Shown: in pieces, positions 63,525-64,000 of the stretch
Layout of the letters: every line of letters starts with the position of its first letter
Position numbering within the stretch: the stretch's first letter is position 1
Source of the DNA: an uncultured Flavobacteriales bacterium
GTDB lineage: Bacteria; Bacteroidota; Bacteroidia; Flavobacteriales_F; PHOS-HE28
Direction: 5' to 3'
Assembly (NCBI GenBank): GCA_937872175.1
Contig: CALMPI010000018.1
Location: forward strand, 62,001-126,000
DNA: 64,000 bases
Notes under the pieces: generated by a model
Databases searched by the model: none
What the model was told of the DNA's origin: nothing
The model's input: only the letters and a program-made list of their open reading frames with translations
Made by a program: the position numbers and the translations under genes

Positions 63525-64000
63525 ATGAAGATCAACGCCTCCCTCACCAGCCGCCTCCTCACCACGCTCGCCGTGGTCGGCATCGCCGTGGCACCGCTCA
63601 CCTCCTGCAAGAAGAAGGAAGGATGCACGGACCCCAGCGCCGTGAACTACGATCCCGACGCGGACAACGATGACGGCACCTGCGTCTACGCCTCCACCAC
63701 GCCCACCACGGTGATCAACGGGCAGACGTACCACATCCTCAGCGGCACCATCACCAGCAGCCGCACGCTGGGCCCGGACAAGCGCTGGCTGCTGAGCGGA
63801 GGTGTCTTCGTGAACAGCGGCGTCGTGCTCACCATCGACGCCGGCACCATGATCTACGCGGCCGACGACGGCACCACGCCCTTCCTGAGCGTGCAACGCG
63901 GCGGGCGCATCAACGCCGTGGGCAGCCCCTCGGCCCCCATCGTGTTCACCACCATCAAGACCATCACCGGTGGCGCGGCCCCGGGCGCTTGGGGCGGCAT
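63525..64000 (+). CDS. Lipoprotein, N-terminal part (partial at window end)
   Basis: The frame is open to the last base; 158 codons are visible. It has a lipobox (LAVVGIAVAPLTSCKKK), a GCTDPSAVNYDPDADNDDGTC region (core NYDPDADNDDGTC) that is common in Bacteroidota surface proteins and resembles calcium-binding thrombospondin-type repeats, and strands such as LSGTITSSRTLGPDKRWLL and LTIDAGTMIYAADDGTTP. The second half resembles proteins with right-handed beta-helix starts. A GAGCTTTG box lies 17 bases before the ATG. It may be a surface partner of the preceding TonB receptor. Confidence 0.75.
   Translation, partial: MKINASLTSRLLTTLAVVGIAVAPLTSCKKKEGCTDPSAVNYDPDADNDDGTCVYASTTPTTVINGQTYHILSGTITSSRTLGPDKRWLLSGGVFVNSGVVLTIDAGTMIYAADDGTTPFLSVQRGGRINAVGSPSAPIVFTTIKTITGGAAPGAWGG

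Noticed and set aside
1-64000. CRISPR arrays, rRNA operons and known riboswitches
   Set aside because: No regularly spaced repeats, rRNA segments or recognisable riboswitch aptamers were seen on reading both strands.

Overview
The window looks like a chromosomal segment of a high-GC member of the Bacteroidota (Flavobacteriales-like). Supporting signs are type IX secretion (T9SS) cargo with type A and type B C-terminal sorting domains, a PorQ gene beside cmk, two TonB-dependent receptors with carboxypeptidase-regulatory N-terminal domains, a bacillithiol glycosyltransferase (BshA), a long-form IspH, an unusually long six-domain ribosomal protein S1, and promoters of the TAnnTTTG type. Coding density is very high. 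No rRNA, CRISPR array or prophage was seen. Two tRNA genes (Lys-TTT, Leu-GAG) are present.

Layout. 1-4.8 kb: tail of a haem-lyase (CcmF-like) gene, then a tightly overlapped run (DUF2520 protein, KdsC-like phosphatase, UbiA-family prenyltransferase, Maf, outer-membrane-like protein). 4.8-7.8 kb: a T9SS type B cargo protein and MazG. 7.9-13.3 kb: an ArsR regulator heading a long same-strand run of seven SRPBCC/AHSA1-fold proteins, two DUF1801 proteins, a GyrI-like protein and a DoxX-like protein, with a palindromic operator candidate in front. 13.3-14.4 kb: a DJ-1/PfpI-AraC regulator split by an apparent one-base frameshift. 14.5-20 kb: a fatty-acid-hydroxylase-family protein, a DsbA-like thioredoxin, a TonB receptor and a MORN-like lipoprotein.

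20.1-25.2 kb is the accessory region and the most interesting part. A complete tyrosine recombinase that resembles integron integrases is followed within about 100 bases by a strongly AT-rich single-gene segment. The 3' end of that segment folds as an attC-like site, and its first bases are exactly complementary to the attC outer box, as expected for an integron gene cassette. Next come two type II toxin-antitoxin modules on either side of an ornithine aminotransferase gene. The first module is bounded by 32-base direct repeats that copy the 3' end of the aminotransferase gene.

25.2-36 kb: RlmD, then a five-gene leftward operon (sodium/solute symporter, GNAT, M20 amidohydrolase, alanine racemase, ornithine-racemase-like enzyme), then a methyltransferase, a TauE-like permease and a secreted SGNH protein. 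36-45 kb: PyrR-like phosphoribosyltransferase, shikimate kinase, a large GNAT-like protein, the two tRNAs with a duplicated tRNA-Leu tail, a CoA-transferase, BshA, imidazolonepropionase (HutI) and a CPBP protease. 45-55 kb: bifunctional formiminotransferase-cyclodeaminase (a later step of the same histidine route as HutI), a membrane patatin, a GlcNAc-kinase-like protein, a LuxR-type response regulator, RNase Z, a T9SS cargo protein, a STAS protein and PyrB-PyrR. 55-64 kb: ribosomal protein S1, IspH, Cmk, PorQ, a large TonB receptor and the start of a lipoprotein.

A recurring feature is a promoter-like TAnnTTTG box ending only 4-10 bases before a start codon. This suggests that many mRNAs here are leaderless or nearly so.
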